Below are positions 59,589-64,000 of a DNA stretch of 64,000 nucleotides, in pieces. This DNA comes from Pogonophryne albipinna. Lineage: Eukaryota; Chordata; Actinopteri; Perciformes; Artedidraconidae. How positions within the stretch are numbered: position 1 is the first letter of the stretch; every line of letters starts with the position of its first letter. The stretch spans positions 822,726 through 886,725 of the forward strand of contig JAPTMU010000049.1 in assembly GCA_028583405.1 (NCBI GenBank). Direction: 5' to 3'. The notes under the pieces were generated by a model. The model was not told the origin of the DNA. It did no database searches and saw only the letters and a list, made by a program, of their open reading frames with translations. The position numbers were made by a program, and so were the translations under genes.

Positions 59589-60326
59589 GTTGGGTTCGGT
59601 CTGAAGGGGAGGGGCTTAGATTGACCCTGGTGGTGGTGAATGGATAGCTGGGTTCGGTCTGAAGGGGAGGGGCTTAGCTTGACCCTGGTGGTGGAGAATG
59701 GATAGTTGGGTTCGGTCTGAAGGGGAGTGGCTTAGCTTGACCCTGGTGGTGGAGAATGGATAGTTGGGTTCGGTCTGAAGGGGAGTGGCTTAGCTTGACC
59801 CTGGTGGTGGTGAATGGATAGTTGGGTTCGGTCTGAAGGGGAGTGGCTTAGCTTGACCCTGGTGGTGGTGAATGGATAGTTGGGTTCGGTCTGAAGGGGA
59901 GGGGCTTAGATTGACCCTGGTGGTGGTGAATGGATAGCTGGGTTCGGTCTGAAGGGGTGGGGCTTAGCTTGACCCTGGTGGTGGAGAATGGATAGTTGGG
60001 TTCGGTCTGAAGGGGAGTGGCTTAGCTTGACCCTGGTGGTGGTGAATGGATAGTTGGGGTTGGTCTGAAGGGAAGGGGCTTAGCTTGACCCTGGTGGTGG
60101 TGAATGGATAGTTGGGGTCGGTCTGAAGGGGAGGGGCTTAGCTTGACCCTGGTGGTGGTGAATGGATAGGTGGGGTCGGTCTGAAGGGGAGTGGCTTAGC
60201 TTGACCCTGGTGGTGGTGAATGGATAGTTGGGGTCGGTCTGAAGGGGAGGGGCTTAGCTTGACCCTGGTGGTGGTGAATGGATGGTTGGGTTCGGTCTGA
60301 AGGGGAGGGGCTTAGCTTGACCCTGG
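59589..60326 (+). repeat. 58-bp minisatellite, 12.7 units
   Basis: Unit GTTGGGTTCGGTCTGAAGGG, GAGGGGCTTAGCTTGACCCT, GGTGGTGGTGAATGGATA. Units differ at a few positions (GAGGGG/GAGTGG, GGTGAA/GGAGAA, TTCGG/GTCGG). It begins about 15 bp after the LINE tail. It is GC-rich and skewed to G on the plus strand. Confidence 0.96.
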
Positions 60327-61140
60327 ATTCAGATGGACAGGAGGTGAAAAGGGCTGGAGGAGGGTTGCGTGAAGTCACCTGAAATGACAGCTGTCAGAGG
60401 GGGGAGAGCAGATTTAAAAGGTTTAACGGAGGGCTATGATAGGCTTGGAGAGAATAGAGCGAAATGATTGGTTAAGCTGGGGAGCGACGCCCCCGATCAC
60501 TTATTGAGAGGAGAGAGAGTAGTAACATGGAAAAAGTAAATGAATGAGTAAAGAAGGTCTTCCTGGTTGAAATTTCGCTGAGCTTCATTTATGAGAATTG
60601 AAAGTTGACCCAAATTAAAAGCCATATAAAAAAGATAGCCACTGTATCGAATAATAAAGTAACAAAAAAAAAGACATTTTCATATTAAAAAATGATGGTT
60701 TAACTAGTAATTGTAACAGACTGCCGGTATTATTATTCTGTGGCGGTTCGGTCTACATTCAATTCCAAACACCTAGACTCAGTTGACATCTGATTTATTG
60801 GCTGCTCACATAAACTCAGTGTTAATACACCGTATCAAACATCTCTTTAACATTGTTTAATTTGCTCCCATTAAAACATCTGCTCCGACAACATGGCTTG
60901 ATCCCTCGTTTTCCCGTCAATTAGTCACATCCTGCGCGTTCACGCCTTTTACAGTCGGCCTTTTTTCATGCTCTGCTTCAACAAAAGGGGTCAAGAGGAG
61001 GAGGATAAGGAAGGAGGATATGCAGGAATGTAGCTGTCGGTGACGCAGTGTTGATTTCTGTTCAAAATAAGTAGGAGTGGACGTATCTCTGGGATAATTC
61101 TCGCTGAGGGCCTCAACCTTTGCATGGTCGGTTCACTCAA
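60327..61140. other. No gene seen
   Basis: A motif GAAATTTCGCTGAGCTTCATTT at about 60571 resembles GAACTTGCGCTGAGCTTCATTT at 47808, inside the CACTA-like element. Otherwise featureless. Confidence 0.45.
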
Positions 61141-61144
61141 ATAA

Positions 61145-61420
61145 CCAAATCAAAGTCAACTTTATTGTCAATCTTTCAGTTTGTGTGTATAGACAGGGAG
61201 AACAAATGTAAACAGCAATGTCTGTTGAATATTTAAAGAAACAGGAATGGGTTTGAAATAGTGTTTGTTGTTTTTTTTCAACATTTAATCACCAGAAATG
61301 GAAGGGCTGCAACTCCATTATATTAGGAGTAAGGCAAACAGACAACCCTAACCCTAGTCAAAGTCAAAGTCAACTTTATTGTCAATCTTTCAGTTTGTGT
61401 GTACAGACAGAGATCGAAAT
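61145..61420 (-). mobile_element. Two LINE/SINE 3' tails (minus)
   Basis: CAAAGTCAACTTTATTGTCA then ATCTTTCAGTTTGTGTGTA occurs at 61153-61195 and again at 61362-61405. Reversed, this is the TTGACAATAAAGTTGACTTTG tail type of fish RTE-like elements. The second copy is preceded by AACCCTAACCCTAG. Confidence 0.55.
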
Positions 61421-61494
61421 AACTTTTCCCACAATCCAGAATACAAGAATACAAATATACGTAAAAACATGTATAACCCTAGCTCCTCCAGTCA

Positions 61495-61695
61495 ACATGT
61501 CGATGTAGTTTTGGGCAAGAAACTTAACTCCAAGTTGTTCTCGTTGACCACAGATGTGTGCATGTTAGTTCCCTTGAGCTAATGGCACCATGTACAGTAT
61601 TGCCTCTGTTTGAATGTGTGCTGACATACATTTGTAAAGCACTTTCATGACTCGTAAAGACTTGAGAATTGCTATAATCTATTTACCATTCAAGG
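61495..61695 (+). mobile_element. SINE- or LINE-tail-like fragment (plus)
   Basis: GTTTTGGGCAAGAAACTTAA, then TTTGAATGTGTGCTGACATA, TTGTAAAGCACTTTCATGA and CTATAATCTATTTACCATTC, an order familiar from dispersed fish retroposons. It is too decayed to classify. Confidence 0.45.
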
Positions 61696-61699
61696 ACAG

Positions 61700-62170
61700 A
61701 AATTGAAATATCTGTATTACTGGAGAGAAACATGTGAGTCTGCAGTTTTGTTACTGCATCTCTCTAGAGAAGACAGCATTCACTAGTACAGTAAGTTACG
61801 AACACATTTCCCCAAACACACATCTTAGTGTTTCTGGATGTGCTATCATTACCCAGCTCTGATGTCTCTGGCACTTTGTTTCTAATGTTGCCTGATTTGT
61901 AACTGGAGCCAAATTCAGAGGAAAGCTCAGTTATCTCTTATCTTGCAATGAGATCTTTCTCTGGGTTTTATCTGGTTCTCAATCTTAATCTCAGAACCAT
62001 GCATCTCGTCTTTGTCATTTACTTTAGAGGGGAAGAAGCTCCAGTCTCCTGAAACTGAATTAATGTTGTATTGTTCACAATGCCTTGTCTTCTCCATGAT
62101 GGTATGTTTGTGTTTTTATCATATTCTGTTGCTTTGACCTCTTAGCACGGCTTAGTACGGTATGGCTAGG
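61700..62170. other. No gene seen
   Basis: Intergenic without recognised features. Confidence 0.5.
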
Positions 62171-62179
62171 CCTTGGTAG

Positions 62180-62508
62180 GCCAGGCTCACTTTATGCTGC
62201 GTTTCCATTACAGTTTAGGAACTGGGGTAGTAACTATAGTAACGCAGTGTAGGCGGAGCCGTGACGTCATCTTCAATGCGAAACACAAAATCAAACATCA
62301 GCCGTTAGCTCTTAGCACTCAGAGCTCACAGCTCCTCATATCTGTTCAGAAACTAGACAAAAGTTAAACAAGTACAAACCACAGACTGCCTGTGTCATGG
62401 AGAATACAGTCGCTGGTTTATTTATGTCTGTAGGCCGTTGTTGTGAGTGTGGACGGTCGGAGCATATACTGCGTTAGCTTAGCCGATCTCCATTCAGAAA
62501 ACACGCAT
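62180..62508. mobile_element. MITE fragment of the GCGTTTCCATTAC type
   Basis: CTGCGTTTCCATTACAG with TAGGCGGAGCCGTGACGTCA downstream, a composition I associate with a Harbinger-like fish MITE. Only one end is visible. Confidence 0.35.
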
Positions 62509-63107
62509 TTTAACCCTTGTGTTATGTTCACATTTCGCACCCTTTGGTAATGTTCGGGTCAAATTCACCCGGGACATATTTCAGGGTTTAAAAAAAATAC
62601 AGAACTAAATTCAACGTGCACAATTCCTTATATATATTGTCTTTAACTCATTCCCCAACAATATAAATGAAATATATGATTAGTTTGTGAAAATACTCTT
62701 TGCTAGATCAAATTTAACAATGGAAGTGTCCATCGCTTTTTGTGATAAAAATGTAATTTATGTTCAAAAAAAATACACTGTAATAAAAATGAAGTTTACA
62801 TTTTGCTCATGCTTTTCTAGGACAAATGTCCTCATTAATGTTTATTATTTTTAATCTGTCATATAATAATCAAAGCCCTGAAGGAAATAAAGCAATTTAG
62901 CAGCAATTGGAACACAAGAACCACATCCAAAAGTATTTGGTTGTGATATAGAGGGAATGAAACATCCATATAAATGACATAGAACAGATATAAACACAAA
63001 GCAAATAAAAACAATTAACAGTCACTATTCATAAATACAGTGTATCTGAAAAATATATTGATGAAGTGACGCTGCAGAACATCATGTGAGTCAATGGGCA
63101 GGTCCGT

Positions 63108-63505
63108 TTAGGAAACACATGATGTGCAGAACTTCTTCGTGTGTATAGCACAGATGTACTTGTTGCAGTTGCTGCATGTAGTCTGTGTCTTGGAGTCCTT
63201 TGAGGGTCCACAGACCTCACAGCTGGCTGTGGGGGTCCTTCAGCGGCTGGCTGTGGGGGTCTTCCAGAAGCTGACTGTGGGGGTCTTCTTGCGGCTGGCT
63301 GTGGGGGTCCTTCAGCGGCTGGCTGTGGGGGTCTTCCAGAAGCTGACTGTGGGGGTCTTCTTGCGGCTGGCTCTGAGTCAAGTTCATCTTCCAATTTGCT
63401 GTCAAATTCTGAGTTTACCTCCACATTATCCTCATCTTCAGAAATGTCTTCCTGTTCCACTTCACCGTGTTCTTCTAATGCATTCCACTCACTCTCATCC
63501 ATTAT
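63108..63505 (-). pseudogene. piggyBac transposase relic: N-terminus joined to cysteine-rich C-terminus
   Basis: From the ATG at 63503-63505 the minus strand encodes MDESEWNALEEHGEVEQEDI and an acidic stretch typical of piggyBac N-termini. A Pro-Gln-rich 8-residue repeat follows (PPQPAARR, PPQSASGR, PPQPAAEG), made by the 24-bp array. Beyond it, in another frame, come CEVCGPSKDSKTQTTCSNC and NKYICAIHTKKFCTSCVS with a stop at 63108-63110: the CxxC...CxxC...C-x2-H...CxxC zinc domain that ends piggyBac transposases. The entire DDD catalytic domain between them is missing, so no active transposase is possible. Confidence 0.82.
63227..63370 (-). repeat. 24-bp minisatellite in a 72-bp higher-order unit (x2)
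   Basis: Three 24-bp variants (CTGTGGGGGTCCTTCAGCGG, CTGTGGGGGTCTTCCAGAAG, CTGTGGGGGTCTTCTTGCGG, each plus 4 bases) occur in the same order twice, 63227-63298 and 63299-63370. The period is a multiple of three, so the piggyBac frame stays open across it. Confidence 0.95.
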
Positions 63506-63755
63506 TGGCTCCAAGGCTCTGAGCAGAATATCTTTTGGCCATTTTGTTGGTAGATAATTGTAGTTCTGCACTACACTGTTACTACACTCCTCCGGCGTGC
63601 AGGTGCGAGGGGGGACAGTGTGAGAAAATGCTAAATGTTTATACATTTCTGGAAGATCTAAAATGTTTATAATGTTCTAGGATAGTTTTGTGTACCCACT
63701 ACAAAGGATAAAGATCAGGGAAAACAGGATCAGGAACAGCTTCTCCATGCATATA

Positions 63756-63758
<3 letters not shown>

Positions 63759-63827
<69 letters not shown>

Positions 63828-63857
63828 TGTGGGTTGTGTGTGGTGTGTGTGTGTGTG

Positions 63858-63912
<55 letters not shown>

Positions 63913-63938
63913 GTGTGTGTGTGTGTGTGTGTGTGTGT
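63759..63938. repeat. (TG)n microsatellite with TTG interruptions
   Basis: About 180 bp of TG with repeated TTGTG and GGTG interruptions. Confidence 0.97.
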
Positions 63939-64000
63939 CTTTAGTTTGTTGTGTTTCTGTGTGTTTTTTCTCTGTCTGTCTGTCCTGGTATTGTATCCGG

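Larger units (their letters stand above)
62513..63646 (-). mobile_element. piggyBac-type element, internally deleted, end not seen
   Basis: TTAA at 62509-62512 is followed by CCCTTGTGTTATGTTCACA and CGGGTCAAATTCACCCGGGA, the terminal and subterminal pattern of piggyBac-like elements. The minus strand carries the transposase's acidic start and its C-terminal cysteine-rich domain. The partner terminus with TTAA is not found before the TG run at 63759 or the window edge, so the right limit is open. Confidence 0.75.

Overview
The window is vertebrate genomic DNA from a ray-finned fish, most likely a percomorph teleost. That inference rests on repeat types I recognise: (CA)n runs of 50 to 270 bp, many hAT, TTAA-flanked, Harbinger-like and CACTA-like non-autonomous elements with families typical of spiny-rayed fishes, and decayed L2/Rex-like LINE tails. 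I cannot name the species. I find no intact protein-coding gene. Almost every long open frame is either a dinucleotide repeat, a repeat array whose period is a multiple of three, or a transposase/reverse-transcriptase relic. Two short GC3-rich minus-strand frames (38891-39019 and 15960-16205) are the only candidates for host exons, and both are unidentified.

Layout. 0-9 kb: microsatellites, a Harbinger-like element (2278-3417), a TTAA-type MITE interrupted by another element (4385-5159), and two hAT-like elements with perfect 8-bp target duplications (5402-6121, 6935-7905). 9.2-11.4 kb: a hAT-like element swollen by 47 copies of a 37-bp repeat. 11.5-17.8 kb: LINE fragments, a 40-bp minisatellite, two local duplications and a second hAT family with a 33-bp minisatellite. 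19-26.4 kb: a locally repeated segment, one copy of which holds a four-level nest of transposons (22.4-24.9 kb). 27.6-28.9 kb: a segment found again in inverted orientation at 51.8-52.2 kb; the first copy carries a hAT element, the second shows the empty site. 30.9-44.8 kb: two 57-bp minisatellite arrays (26 and 56 units) and two more 37-bp arrays (48 and 30 units). 46.3-50.9 kb: a CACTA-like element with two hAT insertions. 53-60 kb: a Harbinger-like element, LINE fragments including a frameshifted reverse-transcriptase end, and a 58-bp minisatellite. 62.5 kb to the right edge: a piggyBac-type element whose catalytic core is missing.

The most interesting theme is that minisatellites here repeatedly arise inside DNA transposons, and that repeat units resemble the terminal or subterminal sequence of their host element. 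In the 57-bp arrays each unit appears to carry the element end plus its TTAA target. In the 37-bp arrays three separate element copies keep an exactly integral number of units and the same three-letter variation at one position. This looks like recurrent amplification of transposase-recognition ends rather than random tandem duplication, and I could not name an established class for it. No RNA genes, CRISPR arrays or prokaryotic features were seen.
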